Assembly (NCBI GenBank): GCA_019637805.1
Contig: JAHBVB010000001.1
Span: 199,875-263,874, forward strand
Direction: 5' to 3'
Source of the DNA: Anaerolineales bacterium
Lineage (GTDB): Bacteria; Chloroflexota; Anaerolineae; Anaerolineales; UBA11579
DNA length: 64,000 bases
Shown here: piece after piece, positions 17,120 through 26,926 of the stretch
Layout of the letters: every line of letters starts with the position of its first letter
Position numbering within the stretch: the stretch's first letter is position 1
The notes under the pieces: model-generated
Databases searched by the model: none
What the model was told of the DNA's origin: nothing
The model's input: the letters and a program-made list of their open reading frames with translations, nothing else
Made by a program: the position numbers and the translations under genes

Positions 17120-20100
17120 ATGTCGCAAGATCAGGGACACACTCCAGAACACACCGAAGGCGCCAGCGACCGTTTTAAGCGCCTGGCAGGCTCTGAAGGC
17201 GAGGCGCCCAAGCCGGCCGCCGGCGACACCCAACCCAGCCGCCCGCTCAGGCTGAAAGGTGACGCGCCGGCAACCGGGGATACCCAGCCCAGCCAGCCCA
17301 TCCGCATCAGCCAGATGCTGCCCGGAGAGTTCCCGCCGTCCGGCGCAGTTCCGCCGGACGAGGCCCCCACCATCCTGCAGCCCGCCCAACCCAACGAGGC
17401 GCCCCCGCCCCCGTCATTGGGCTACACTCCCGCCTCCGGACTGCCCCCCACCGACGAATCCGGCATGCCTTTGCCCCGGCGCAGCGCGGCAAGCGAGCCG
17501 CGCCCGCCGGCCTCAGGCAGCACCGGCCCTATCAGCCGCCCAAGCCGTCCACAGCGCCCCGCTGCGCAGCCGGGCCCGGCTGGCGGCAACAAGCTCAGCC
17601 AGCTGTGGAGGCGCATCAGCCGTATGGGCTGCCTGCCGCGCGCGTTTATCCTCAGCGCTTTCGCCATTATCTTCCTGCTGACAGCAGGCGTGGCCTTTGC
17701 TCTCTACGAATACGCCGTCATCGCCGCCAGCCTGCCCAGCGTAGATGACCTGCGCGCCCATGCCTCGCAGTTCGAGACCACCCGCATCCTCGACGCCGAG
17801 GGCAATCTGCTCTACGAGATCCTGGACCCCAGCGCCGGCCGCCGCACCTATGTGCCGCTGGAGGATATTTCTCCCACTCTGGTGGCCGCCACCATCGCCA
17901 CCGAGGACAAGGAGTTCTACAACCATCCCGGCTTCAACGTGACCGCCATCTTCCGCGCTTTCACCCAAAACTACTCCAGCGGAGAGGTGGTCTCCGGCGC
18001 CTCCACCATCACCCAGCAGCTGGCCCGCATTCTGCTCTTCAGCCCCGAAGAAGCCGGCGAGCAAAGCTATATGCGCAAAGTGCGCGAGGCCATCCTGGCT
18101 TCGGAAATCACGCGCCGCTACTCCAAGGACGAGATCCTGGAGCTGTACCTCAACGAGATTTATTACGGCAACCTGGCCTACGGCATCGAGGCCGCCGCCC
18201 AAACTTACTTCGGCGCCACCGCCGGGCAGCTCAGCCTCAGCCAGGCTTCGCTGCTGGCCGGGCTGCCTCAGGCTCCCTCGGTCTACGACGTCTATACCAA
18301 CCGTGAGGCCGTCTTGTTCCGCCAGCAAAGCGTGCTCTCGCTGATGGTGCGCGTCAGCGCCGAGGACGGCTGCATCTACGTCAGCAACAGCCCGCAGCGC
18401 GTCTGCGTCACGGTGGACGAAGCCGCCAATGCCGGCCTGGAAATGCTGGACTACGCCTTCCGCTCGCCCGATGTGCAGATCCGTTATCCGCACTGGGTGC
18501 ACTACATCCGCTTCCTGCTGGAGCAGCAATACGACCCGCAAACCATCTACCGTTCCGGCTTCACCGTGCATACCACGCTGCTGCCGCAGCTGCAAGACAC
18601 GGCCCAGCAGATCGTGGCTGACCAGGTGGCCGACCTGGCCCACCTGCAGGTGGGCAGCGGCGCCCTGGTCGCCCTGCGCCCTTCAGACGGCCATATCTTG
18701 GCCATGGTCGGCTCGGCTGACTTCTACAACGAAGACATCGACGGCCAGATCAACATGGCCGTCTCGCCCCGCCAACCGGGTTCTTCGATCAAGCCGCTGA
18801 CCTACGTGGCCGCCTTTGAAAAAGGCTGGACCGCCTCCACCCTGATCTGGGATGTGGAGAGCGAGTTTCCGCCTTCCGGTGTGCCCGGCGACCCGCGCCC
18901 GCCTTACATCCCCAGGAACTACGACAACCGCTTCCACGGCCCGGTCACCGTGCGCTCCGCCCTGGCCAACTCCTACAATATCCCGGCAGTCAAGGCCCTG
19001 GACTTCGTCGGCGTCTACGACGACCCCAACACGACCGAGGAGGAAGGCCTGGTGGCCTTCGCCCATCGCCTGGGCATCAGCGACCTGCAAAGCGACCAAT
19101 ACGGCCTGGCGCTAACCCTGGGCGGCGGCGAGGTCAAACTGCTCGACCTGACCAACGCCTACGCCATCTTTGCCAACCAGGGCCGCCAGGTGACTCCGGT
19201 GGCCATCACGCGCATCACCGACTATCAGGGCAATATCATCTTTGAAGCGCCCGAGCCCAGTAACCAGCAGATCATCCGCGAGGAGCACGCTTTCCTCATC
19301 TCCTCCATCCTCTCAGACAATGACGCCCGCCGGCCGATGTTCGGCGCCAACTCCGTGCTCAACCTGCCCTTCCGTGCCGCCGCCAAGACCGGCACCACCG
19401 ACGACTTCCGCGACAACTGGACCCTGGGCTACACGCCAGACCTGGCCGTGGGCGTCTGGGTGGGCAACCCGGACAACACCGAGATGGACGGCAGCAGCGG
19501 CCTTTCTGGCGCCGCACCCATCTGGGCCGAATTTATGCAGCAGGCCATCGGCACCCTGGCCGGAGGCAACCCGGCGCCCTTTCTGCAGCCTGTCGGCGTG
19601 GTGGAGAAGGTGATCTGCAGCGTCTCCGGCGCAGAGCCGTCGCAATACTGCGACCAGCAGCGCCGTGAATACTTCGCCGCCGACCAGCCGCCCGCCGACG
19701 CCGACAATGACCTCTGGCAAGACGCGCGCATCGACACCTGGACTCAGCTGGAAGCCTCGTCCGCCTGCAATCAATTTGTGGATGAGATCTTCAGCCTCAA
19801 CGTGGACGATGTCTGGGCCATCCGCTGGATCACGCAGACCAATGACGGGCGCAACTGGGCCCGCAACTTGGGCTTCGACGACCCGATCGTCTTCTCCCCC
19901 AGCCGCGAATGCGACGACAATGACCCCCGCCCCACTTTGGAGTTCACCGGCCCGCGTGACGGCGACCGCCTCAGCAATCCCACGGTGGAGATCCATCTGA
20001 TCGCCAACGCCAGCGCCAATTTCGAGGAATGGGTGCTGGAATGGCGCCGCGCCGATGGCGGCTCCACCTGGCATGAGCTGGAAAACAAGCGCAATCCCGT

Positions 20101-20353
20101 ACCCAATGCGCAGGTGGTGCACGCCCTCAACCTGCAGGAACTGCCGCGCGGCCCGATCGTACTGCGTCTGACCATCTACAGCACCTCGGGCGGCCATGCC
20201 CGCAGGGACATCGTCGTCTACAACGACCTGCCAGAGCCGACGGCCACGCCTACGCCTACACAGGCGCCCAGCGCAACGCCGACGGCCACTCTGCCGGCGC
20301 CGACAGCCACAGAAACTCCCCTACCCAGCGAGACGCCCACTCCAACGCCCTAG
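17120..20353 (+). CDS. Bifunctional penicillin-binding protein 1A
   Basis: 1077 residues. A long Pro-rich cytosolic N-terminus (about 1-170) precedes a membrane helix (about 178-202). The GT51 glycosyltransferase domain has ATEDKEFYNHPGF (catalytic Glu), GASTITQQLAR and KVREAILASEITRRYSKDEILELYLN. The transpeptidase domain has GSSIKPLTY (catalytic Ser, near residue 555), NSYNIP and KTGTTDD. A C-terminal region of about 180 residues includes a Big/fibronectin-like segment and ends in a TPTPTP tail. It polymerises and crosslinks peptidoglycan at the outer face of the membrane. The Thr/Pro tail is unusual for the family but common in this genome. Confidence 0.96.
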   Translation: MSQDQGHTPEHTEGASDRFKRLAGSEGEAPKPAAGDTQPSRPLRLKGDAPATGDTQPSQPIRISQMLPGEFPPSGAVPPDEAPTILQPAQPNEAPPPPSLGYTPASGLPPTDESGMPLPRRSAASEPRPPASGSTGPISRPSRPQRPAAQPGPAGGNKLSQLWRRISRMGCLPRAFILSAFAIIFLLTAGVAFALYEYAVIAASLPSVDDLRAHASQFETTRILDAEGNLLYEILDPSAGRRTYVPLEDISPTLVAATIATEDKEFYNHPGFNVTAIFRAFTQNYSSGEVVSGASTITQQLARILLFSPEEAGEQSYMRKVREAILASEITRRYSKDEILELYLNEIYYGNLAYGIEAAAQTYFGATAGQLSLSQASLLAGLPQAPSVYDVYTNREAVLFRQQSVLSLMVRVSAEDGCIYVSNSPQRVCVTVDEAANAGLEMLDYAFRSPDVQIRYPHWVHYIRFLLEQQYDPQTIYRSGFTVHTTLLPQLQDTAQQIVADQVADLAHLQVGSGALVALRPSDGHILAMVGSADFYNEDIDGQINMAVSPRQPGSSIKPLTYVAAFEKGWTASTLIWDVESEFPPSGVPGDPRPPYIPRNYDNRFHGPVTVRSALANSYNIPAVKALDFVGVYDDPNTTEEEGLVAFAHRLGISDLQSDQYGLALTLGGGEVKLLDLTNAYAIFANQGRQVTPVAITRITDYQGNIIFEAPEPSNQQIIREEHAFLISSILSDNDARRPMFGANSVLNLPFRAAAKTGTTDDFRDNWTLGYTPDLAVGVWVGNPDNTEMDGSSGLSGAAPIWAEFMQQAIGTLAGGNPAPFLQPVGVVEKVICSVSGAEPSQYCDQQRREYFAADQPPADADNDLWQDARIDTWTQLEASSACNQFVDEIFSLNVDDVWAIRWITQTNDGRNWARNLGFDDPIVFSPSRECDDNDPRPTLEFTGPRDGDRLSNPTVEIHLIANASANFEEWVLEWRRADGGSTWHELENKRNPVPNAQVVHALNLQELPRGPIVLRLTIYSTSGGHARRDIVVYNDLPEPTATPTPTQAPSATPTATLPAPTATETPLPSETPTPTP

Positions 20354-20376
20354 CCATCGCCGGGGCGCAGAGATTG

Positions 20377-22341
20377 ATGAAAGCAAACCAACGGGCCATC
20401 TTTATCTTGCAGCGCAGTTCTGCTTTTGCGGCGATTGCCGCCCTGTTTTGCCTGGCCGTCTTTCTGCAGGACCCTTCCGAGCCCAAAAATGCGCTCTTTC
20501 TAGGGTACTCTGCGCCTCGCCTGGCCGTCGCAGTCCTGATCGGCTGTGCCGCGCTCTTCATTATTGCGCTCAGCAGCTCATTGTGGATTCAGGAGGGCCG
20601 ACCCGGCAGCCTGGGTGCTTGGGCCGTCAGCCAGCTCAGCAAGCTGCTGGCCCACCGGCGAAATCTGCGGACGCTTTCGATTGGGACCCTTTTTGGCATT
20701 TTCCTGGTCTTGTCCGTGCTGCTCTGGCGCCAGGGCAGCCCTCCGTTCTATCATATGTATCTGGAACGGCTTGAGCCGCTCATCAGCTGGTTTCTGATTT
20801 TCTTTGTTTTGCTCTTCACTGTAGTCTGGTTGTTGGCTTCGGACAAAAAGATGAATGCCAGTGAAGTAAGCACTTTGTTCCAGGATGCTCTCTGTGCCTC
20901 ATCCCTCTATTTCATCTTTGTCTACTTAGTGGCAGTCTCTGGCCGCATTCACTATCCTTTTGAACTCGAATGGGTGGAAGGCGGCATGCTTAGCGTCGTC
21001 GAACGCGTCCGTATGGGTCTGCCCGCCTATCAGGCCCCTACCCTAGACTACGCACCTTTTATTTATCCACCCCTCTATTTCCAGTTTGCTGACAGCTTGT
21101 CCCCTCTGGTCGGGTCTAGTTTTCTTAGCCTGCGCTTGCTGTCTTTTCTGGCTTCAGTGTGTGCGGCCGGTCTGCTTTATCTGATCGCCTATCGAGAAAC
21201 CGGCCAGCGCAGTCTGGGGCTGCTCAGCGTCGGCTTGTATGCCGCCGGGTACGCCGCCAGCGGTGCCTGGTACGATCTTGCCCGGGTGGACAGCCTCATG
21301 CTGTTGCTGGTCTTGGCGGCCTATTATGTGCTGCGCTTTCAACCCCAGCGCCACCGAGAGCTTCTAGCCAGCCTGTTTATCGTGCTGGCTTGCTTCACCA
21401 AACAACAGGCCTTTTTATTCATCCCCGCTCTGGCTTTGGCCGCATGGCACACGCGTCGCAGCGGGCTGCTATTCTTGGGGGCTACAGCATTGCTCCTGAT
21501 CGCTTTCTTCCTCTCCTTCGATCAGCAGACGGGCGGATGGCTGAGTTTCTACACATGGCAAATTCCGGCGCTTCACGGTTTGCTGTCCGCCAAGCTCAGC
21601 GGCTTTTGGCTGCAGGAAGGGCTTGCGATTTTGCTCAGCGTACTCGGCCTGCTGATCTTCTTTGCAGCCTTCTCACAAAAACTGCCCGTCCACGGACGAT
21701 ATTTCACCATCTATTTCTTGCTGGCTGCCGTCGCCAGCGCTTGGAGCAGCAGTCTAAGCAACGGCAGCTTTCACAACCATCTCATCCCGCTGATGGCCGC
21801 GCTGGCCGTGGCTATCCCGACCAGCTTGCATTGGTTGGCCAGCATCACCTCTCGGCGCGCCCTCAATCTGGGTTTGGCCGCGCTGCTGGTGGTTCTGGTC
21901 CAATTTGTCAGTTTTCACTACAACTTGCTGCAAGTCATCCCCACGCCGCAAGACCGTCAAGCCGGTCAGGAACTACTCGATCGCATCGCCGAGTTCGAGG
22001 GAGAGATCTTTATTCCTCGGCATCCCTATCTGGCCGGGTTGGCAGGCAAAACCGAAACCGCCCATTTGGCCGCCTTTGGAGAGGTGCTGGGCTTTTACGC
22101 CGGCCCAGTCCTGCCAGAGGGGGAAGCTCTTTGGCAAGAGATCGATCAGGCCATCCGAACCCAACGGTTCAGTCTGATCTTGCTGGATACCCAAGGCTGG
22201 ATGTTAAGAACCTTCCCCGCCATTTCGGAGTATTATCATCTCAGCGAAATGAATTTTTATTCTGATTCATTAGTCTTTCGACCTGTGTCCGGGTTGCCCA
22301 CTCGGCCACAATTCTTTTACCTGCCCAACAACACTCATTGA
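20377..22341 (+). CDS. Polytopic glycosyltransferase-like membrane protein
   Basis: 654 residues with about 12 membrane helices. The periplasmic segment FELEWVEGGMLSVVERVRMGLPAYQAP, with an acidic residue after the first helices, and YAPFIYPPLYFQFADSL are typical of ArnT/GT39-GT83-like mannosyl or arabinosyl transferase relatives. The C-terminal soluble part is short. Likely moves a lipid-linked sugar onto an external acceptor. Start at ATG 20377 (TTG 20374 is adjacent). It lies 23 bases after the PBP gene and its stop touches the next gene, so it belongs to a surface-gene run. Specific activity not assignable. Confidence 0.7.
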   Translation: MKANQRAIFILQRSSAFAAIAALFCLAVFLQDPSEPKNALFLGYSAPRLAVAVLIGCAALFIIALSSSLWIQEGRPGSLGAWAVSQLSKLLAHRRNLRTLSIGTLFGIFLVLSVLLWRQGSPPFYHMYLERLEPLISWFLIFFVLLFTVVWLLASDKKMNASEVSTLFQDALCASSLYFIFVYLVAVSGRIHYPFELEWVEGGMLSVVERVRMGLPAYQAPTLDYAPFIYPPLYFQFADSLSPLVGSSFLSLRLLSFLASVCAAGLLYLIAYRETGQRSLGLLSVGLYAAGYAASGAWYDLARVDSLMLLLVLAAYYVLRFQPQRHRELLASLFIVLACFTKQQAFLFIPALALAAWHTRRSGLLFLGATALLLIAFFLSFDQQTGGWLSFYTWQIPALHGLLSAKLSGFWLQEGLAILLSVLGLLIFFAAFSQKLPVHGRYFTIYFLLAAVASAWSSSLSNGSFHNHLIPLMAALAVAIPTSLHWLASITSRRALNLGLAALLVVLVQFVSFHYNLLQVIPTPQDRQAGQELLDRIAEFEGEIFIPRHPYLAGLAGKTETAHLAAFGEVLGFYAGPVLPEGEALWQEIDQAIRTQRFSLILLDTQGWMLRTFPAISEYYHLSEMNFYSDSLVFRPVSGLPTRPQFFYLPNNTH

Positions 22342-22355
22342 TCCACGGACCCCTT

Positions 22356-23438
22356 ATGCGCAGAAAAGTCATTGGTTACGTCGAACTCTATTGGCAGTGC
22401 CCCGCTTGCAGCAGCGAGAACCTGGGCTCCCATGCTTATTGCACATCTTGCGGCACACCCCAACCGCAAGATGTAGAGTTCCATGCCGCCGTCAAGCAGC
22501 AACTGCTCACGGATGCTGAACAGATCAAGCGCGCCAAGGCCGGCGCAGACATTCACTGTGGCTTCTGCGGTACGCGCAACGCGGCCGATGCCGCCAAGTG
22601 CAGCCAGTGCGGCGCAGACCTGACCGCCGGCGCCAAACGCAAGGTTGGCCAGGTCGTGGGCGCCTTCGCCCAGGGGGCGCTGCAGCCCATCGCCTGCCCC
22701 AACTGCAGCACCATGAATGCAGGCAACCGCCGCAAATGCGGCAGTTGTGGCACGGCGCTCAGCCAGCGCCAACAGCCCAAGGCGCCGGCCGCGCCCCAGG
22801 CCGGCCAGCCGAAGATCGGCAAAGGTTGGCTGCTGGGCTGCTCAGTGGCCCTGCTCTTGATCTGCTCGCTGGTCTATTTCCTTTTTCTGCACACCGAATC
22901 GATCGAGGGCCAGGTCGTATCAGCCGGTTGGAACCGTTCCATCGTCGTGGAAGCCTTCACTCAGGTGCGCCTGGAAGACTGGTATGACGATGTACCCTTT
23001 GATGCTGACAACGTCAGCTGCCGCGAGGCTGTGCGCGGCCAGCAGAGCAGCCCGCCCTTGCGCGGCAGCTATCGTGAGGTCTGCGGCACCGAATACATTG
23101 TCGACACCGGCACCGGCGCCGGCGAAGTCGTGCAGGATTGCTACTACGAGGTCTACGACGACTATTGCAGTTACACCGGCTACGCCTGGGCGCCTTACAC
23201 CACGGTTGTCTCCGAAGGCAGCGGGCTCTCCGCCCGCTGGCCGGACCCCCAGATCAGCAGTGAAATGCGCCTGGGCGAACAGCGTGAGCAATACGTCTGC
23301 ACTTTCCAGGCCGGCGGCCAAACCTACACCTACGACACCAGTTCCTACAGCGAATTCCAGCGCTGCCAGATCGGCAGCCGCTGGCTGTTGGAAGTGAACA
23401 GCCTGGGCGCGGTGACTTCGATCAGTCCCGCGGAGTAA
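22356..23438 (+). CDS. Membrane protein with three zinc ribbons
   Basis: 360 residues. Three consecutive zinc ribbons occupy the cytosolic N-terminus: CPACSSENLGSHAYCTSCG, CGFCGTRNAADAAKCSQCG and CPNCSTMNAGNRRKCGSCG, each with paired CxxC knuckles. One membrane helix (GWLLGCSVALLLICSLVYFLFL) follows. The outer domain of about 180 residues has many Trp/Tyr and four or five Cys and matches no family I know. Start taken at ATG 22356; TTG 22338, overlapping the previous stop, is an alternative. Function unknown; a scaffold or sensor role is guessed from the architecture. Confidence 0.7.
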   Translation: MRRKVIGYVELYWQCPACSSENLGSHAYCTSCGTPQPQDVEFHAAVKQQLLTDAEQIKRAKAGADIHCGFCGTRNAADAAKCSQCGADLTAGAKRKVGQVVGAFAQGALQPIACPNCSTMNAGNRRKCGSCGTALSQRQQPKAPAAPQAGQPKIGKGWLLGCSVALLLICSLVYFLFLHTESIEGQVVSAGWNRSIVVEAFTQVRLEDWYDDVPFDADNVSCREAVRGQQSSPPLRGSYREVCGTEYIVDTGTGAGEVVQDCYYEVYDDYCSYTGYAWAPYTTVVSEGSGLSARWPDPQISSEMRLGEQREQYVCTFQAGGQTYTYDTSSYSEFQRCQIGSRWLLEVNSLGAVTSISPAE

Positions 23439-23455
23439 TAAGGCGATAGGCAAGC

Positions 23456-23483
23456 GTAGGGGAGAGGCATGCCTCGCCCCTAC
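23456..23483. repeat. GTAGGGG palindromic repeat, copy 1
   Basis: A 28-base near-perfect palindrome with arm GTAGGGG(A/C)GAGGC around ATGC. Same family as the copies near 23539, 26811, 43091 and 46282. Confidence 0.8.
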
Positions 23484-23490
23484 CATAAGC

Positions 23491-23520
23491 ATCATCCTGA
23501 GCGTCAGCGAAGGGTCCTGA
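23491..23520. repeat. CGTCAGCGAAGG-type dispersed repeat
   Basis: ATCCTGAGCGTCAGCGAAGG resembles the dispersed GAGCG-AGCGAAG class that recurs in gene-free spots of this window (40506, 43024, 46240, 46315). Confidence 0.55.
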
Positions 23521-23538
23521 CAGCTTACTTCAACTCCC

Positions 23539-23566
23539 GTAGGGGCGCAGCATGCTGCGCCCCTGC
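23539..23566. repeat. GTAGGGG palindromic repeat, copy 2
   Basis: Arm GTAGGGGCGCAGC and its complement around ATGC; sits between converging genes. Confidence 0.8.
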
Positions 23567-23574
23567 GCCAAGAT

Positions 23575-25794
23575 TCACAACAACGGCGTCTGCAGCTCTT
23601 CGAGCGTCAACGGATCCAGATCGATCAGTTCGCCAAAGGTCTGCGCATCCAGTTTCTGCGTACCCGCCAACCGGCGCACATGCCGGAACTTGAGGAAGCG
23701 CCAGCCGGCTTCGCGCGCCGCGGCCAGGCGCGGGTCACGCCCCAGTTTCTCCAGCGCCAGTCGGCTGCGGCGGCCGGGCAGCACCACCGCGCTGTGCGCC
23801 GGTGGTGTGCCGGCCGCCAGCAGCAGTTCCCCCAGCACCGCGGACGCAATCGGGTAAAAGGCCAACACCAGTTCGCCAGCCGCATCGCGCCATTCCAGCG
23901 GGACCTCGCCCTGCGCGGCGTAGCCTAAGCGGCCCCCCAGGCTGGTCAGCAGCTGGCGCATCTCCTGCAAATCGCCGCGCCGCGCGACCGGGCTGTCCGC
24001 CGGAGAGATCCGCCACAACCCATCCTGTTCCTCGCCATACGAATGCAGCGCAGCTTCCACCAGCGCCACCGGCGGCGTCAGCAGCCCCGGGAACACCTGG
24101 CACAACGTGCGGTCGATCGTCTCCCGATCCGCCCCAGGGCGGCGCAAATGACGCACCACGGCGATCTCCACCCGGTCCGCCAGCGGCGAACGGGTTTGAC
24201 CCGGGTCGTGCAGCCACCAGGCGCCGGTCTCCTGCGATTGGGGAGTGCCGCCCAGGCGAGCAAAGACCGGGTCTTGCAGGCCGGCTTCGATCATCTGGCG
24301 CGCCTCCGCGAACAGATCGCCGGGGTTCTTGGCCGCCCCACCCAGACGCAGGCGGCGGCTCAGTTCGCCCAGACCGGCGGCTTGCAAATGCAGGAAATGG
24401 CTGGGCTCCCCGCGCGCCGCCAACAGCGCGCCGCCGGCCCGCGCCACGGCCTGCGGCCCGGTATCGGCCGCCTTGGTGGGCGCGGCGCCTTTGCGCCAGT
24501 CCAGTTGCAGTTGGCCCTGGTCGCGGCGCATGGCCATACCTTCCAGCCGGAAACCGGCCAGGTTGGCGGCCGCCATCGCCGCGGCATTGAAGCCTTCCTC
24601 CACCTCACACACCATGCCAAAAAATGGCGTGTCCGCTGCCAGGGTGGCTTCCAACACCGACAAGGCCGCGTGCAACGCTTCGGTGTGCCAGGCCCAGTCG
24701 TAGCGTTTGCGGCGCAGCACGGCGGCAAACGGGCCGATCGCCTCGGCGCCCCACAGCCAGCCGGCCCATAGGGCGCACAGCGTCCAAAAAGCCTGATTGG
24801 GCCGCGGCAAGGCGGCCAGGGCGGCTTTGACCGGAGCGTTCCTGAGGCCCTGCATTTCGCGCAGCGGGCCCTCGAACAACGAGATGCCGCCGGCGGGCGG
24901 CGGTTCAGGCCAGCGCACCACCGACACTGCCGGCCCGTCCTCGGCCCACAGCGCGATCGAGCGTTCCATCTCATGCCACAGGTTGTACTCGCGGAACTGC
25001 GCCGGGGCGCTCAGTTGTCGGGGCCGCAGCCGGCCGCCGGGGTGCGCCCACAAGCTGGTGGCCCGGTCGCAGGCCGACAGCAGCAAGGCGGTCACCAGGT
25101 CGTGCTCCTGCGCGCTGAGCTGCATGCCCTCCACGCGATTGATCACCATCACCAAGGCATACACCGCCCGCGGCAAATAGCCTTGCAAGGCGTCTTCAGC
25201 ATGCTGGCGGTCCGGGTCGCCGGGCGGGGCAATGCGCTGCAAAGCCCGCGCCAAATGCGGCCCTGAGCGCTGGTATTGCCGGGCGCGCTGTTGGTCCGCC
25301 TCGTCCGTCTCGTACTCGCCCGCCGCGCCGCAGGTCTTGCAATCCAGCAACTTGGCGTGCGGTGCCTCTGCCTCGCGCGCCCAAATAAAAGCCTCGGCGG
25401 GCTGCTGGGCGCCGCAAGCCGGGCAGCTAGTGCTGTACAGCTCCAGCAGCGCAGTTTCCAGGCGTTCGTCGCCGCGGCGGGCGGCGGCCAGCTCCGCCAG
25501 GGCGCCGCGCAGCTCATCGGCACTCACCGCCCGCGCCCGGAACTCCAGCAGGAATTGGGCCACCGGGTTTCCGGCGGCCACCGCCACGCGGTAGCCGGCT
25601 CGCGCCGCCTCCAGGGCCGCCAGCGGCGCGGCCCCGAACGGATCCAGCACCCAGTCGCCGGGTTCCAGACGGCCCGCCTGGGAGGCCGACGCCAGCCAAG
25701 CGGAAACCACCCCAGCGGGCAGGGGCGGCAAATAACGTTCCAGGGGTGTGGGGGCAGCGGGGCGTCCGGAGAGGAAAACGTGCGCAGCCGGCAT
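23575..25794 (-). CDS. DNA methylase-like protein with zinc ribbon, possibly inactive
   Basis: 739 residues. Residues about 45-90 (GDWVLDPFGAAPLAALEAARAGYRVAVA) resemble the SAM-binding motif of beta-class DNA methyltransferases (DPFxGSGT), but the usual GSGT is replaced by GAAP. A zinc ribbon follows (CPACG...CKTCG, about 138-165). The middle part (NQAFWTLCALWAGWLWGAEAI, RKRYDWAWHTEALHAAL, FFGMVCEVEEGFNAAAMAAANLAGF) resembles the large DUF1156-type methylases. I see no DPPY/NPPY catalytic motif. It may bind DNA or SAM without methylating. No restriction partner is adjacent; the next gene starts 5 bases away and encodes a metalloenzyme. Confidence 0.5.
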   Translation of the reverse strand: MPAAHVFLSGRPAAPTPLERYLPPLPAGVVSAWLASASQAGRLEPGDWVLDPFGAAPLAALEAARAGYRVAVAAGNPVAQFLLEFRARAVSADELRGALAELAAARRGDERLETALLELYSTSCPACGAQQPAEAFIWAREAEAPHAKLLDCKTCGAAGEYETDEADQQRARQYQRSGPHLARALQRIAPPGDPDRQHAEDALQGYLPRAVYALVMVINRVEGMQLSAQEHDLVTALLLSACDRATSLWAHPGGRLRPRQLSAPAQFREYNLWHEMERSIALWAEDGPAVSVVRWPEPPPAGGISLFEGPLREMQGLRNAPVKAALAALPRPNQAFWTLCALWAGWLWGAEAIGPFAAVLRRKRYDWAWHTEALHAALSVLEATLAADTPFFGMVCEVEEGFNAAAMAAANLAGFRLEGMAMRRDQGQLQLDWRKGAAPTKAADTGPQAVARAGGALLAARGEPSHFLHLQAAGLGELSRRLRLGGAAKNPGDLFAEARQMIEAGLQDPVFARLGGTPQSQETGAWWLHDPGQTRSPLADRVEIAVVRHLRRPGADRETIDRTLCQVFPGLLTPPVALVEAALHSYGEEQDGLWRISPADSPVARRGDLQEMRQLLTSLGGRLGYAAQGEVPLEWRDAAGELVLAFYPIASAVLGELLLAAGTPPAHSAVVLPGRRSRLALEKLGRDPRLAAAREAGWRFLKFRHVRRLAGTQKLDAQTFGELIDLDPLTLEELQTPLL

Positions 25795-25799
25795 GAGTT

Positions 25800-26720
25800 C
25801 TATCCAGGCGGGTAAAACTGCAGGATGGCGGGAGTCACCTGGCTGATATCGCTCAGCCCGGCAGTGAACTGCTGGCGCAGCGGTGCGGCCCCCACCAGCA
25901 GCCCGGGCACCGGGTTGCTGGTGTGCTGACGCACAGACAAGTCCTCCATATTGCCGTGGTCGGAGGTGATCAGGATCAGCCCCTCTTCATCGTTCCAGGC
26001 TTCCAGCAGGCCGCCGAGCACGGCGTCAAAGTTCTCCAGCAGGGTGATCGCCCCGGCATGGTCCTGGTGGTGGCCGGCGTAATCGCTGGGCCAGAACTCG
26101 AAGAAGGCCAGGTCGTACTCACGCGTGACTTCGGCCAGCTTGACCCCGGCGGCGTGCGGCTGCAGCAGCGGCGCATCATGATAGCCCAACTGCTCACGCC
26201 AGCCCTGCCCGGTGAAATCCACCGAGAAGGCTCGCCCCGCATAGTAGTCCTCGACCGTCATCAACGGGATATCGGCGCTGGTCACCGCCAGTGGGATGGC
26301 GGAAAGCAAGCGCTTGCCGCTTTCGATGCCGGCGAAATAGCGCTCAGGGTAAGCATTCAGCAGGGTGCTGCGGTAGCCGCGCTGCTGCAACTGCATGAAC
26401 AAGTTATCTTCTTTGATGATCGCGGCGATCTCACGCGTCGGCTTGGGGCCGTAATGCTCGCCGATCAGCTGCGAGACGTTTTTGCCGGTCACCAGCGCCG
26501 CCTGCCCGGTGGCCGACTGCGGCAGCCCGGCCACACCCAGGTTGGGGTCCAGCGCCAGTAATGTCGCCCGCTCGGTCTGCAGCGGCGCGGTGCCAGCCAG
26601 CAGCTTCTTTCCGCCGAGCAAAGCATCCAAGTTCGGCGTTTTGGCGACGGCGAAGGGATTGCTTTCCGGGTCACTCGCCGCCAGGCCGATACCATCCATG
26701 AAGAGGAAGAGAAAGTGCAT
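25800..26720 (-). CDS. Alkaline phosphatase-superfamily metalloenzyme (iPGM/phosphopentomutase-like)
   Basis: 306 residues. Motifs of the superfamily in order: FLFMDGIGL (metal Asp), LPQSATGQAALVTG (Ser/Thr nucleophile region), EFWPSDYAGHHQDH (metal ligands) and ILITSDHGNMEDLSVRQHTSNPVPGLL (Asp-His and His ligands). It is shorter than cofactor-independent phosphoglycerate mutase, lacking its inserted transferase domain, so it is more likely a phosphatase, phosphodiesterase or phosphomutase of unknown substrate. TACAAT lies 6 bases before the ATG, so the mRNA is probably leaderless. It forms a unit with the methylase-like gene. Confidence 0.85.
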   Translation of the reverse strand: MHFLFLFMDGIGLAASDPESNPFAVAKTPNLDALLGGKKLLAGTAPLQTERATLLALDPNLGVAGLPQSATGQAALVTGKNVSQLIGEHYGPKPTREIAAIIKEDNLFMQLQQRGYRSTLLNAYPERYFAGIESGKRLLSAIPLAVTSADIPLMTVEDYYAGRAFSVDFTGQGWREQLGYHDAPLLQPHAAGVKLAEVTREYDLAFFEFWPSDYAGHHQDHAGAITLLENFDAVLGGLLEAWNDEEGLILITSDHGNMEDLSVRQHTSNPVPGLLVGAAPLRQQFTAGLSDISQVTPAILQFYPPG

Positions 26721-26810
26721 CGGAAAATTGTACTTGATGCCTCCCGCGAGAATAGCTACAAAGGCACATCATCGTGCATTTTAAGTAGTCGACCAAGCCA
26801 ACAACATCTT

Positions 26811-26844
26811 CATGTAGGGGCGAAGCATGCCTCGCTCCTACATG
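26811..26844. repeat. GTAGGGG palindromic repeat, copy 3
   Basis: CATGTAGGGGCGAAGC and a near-complement ending CTCCTACATG around ATGC; lies between divergent genes. Confidence 0.8.
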
Positions 26845-26926
26845 AACCTCTACCCGACCGCCTTTGACAGAACCCCCCATTCCTCTTACAATCCCCAACA
26901 CACTTCTCTTTCAGCGAGGGCTCCTC

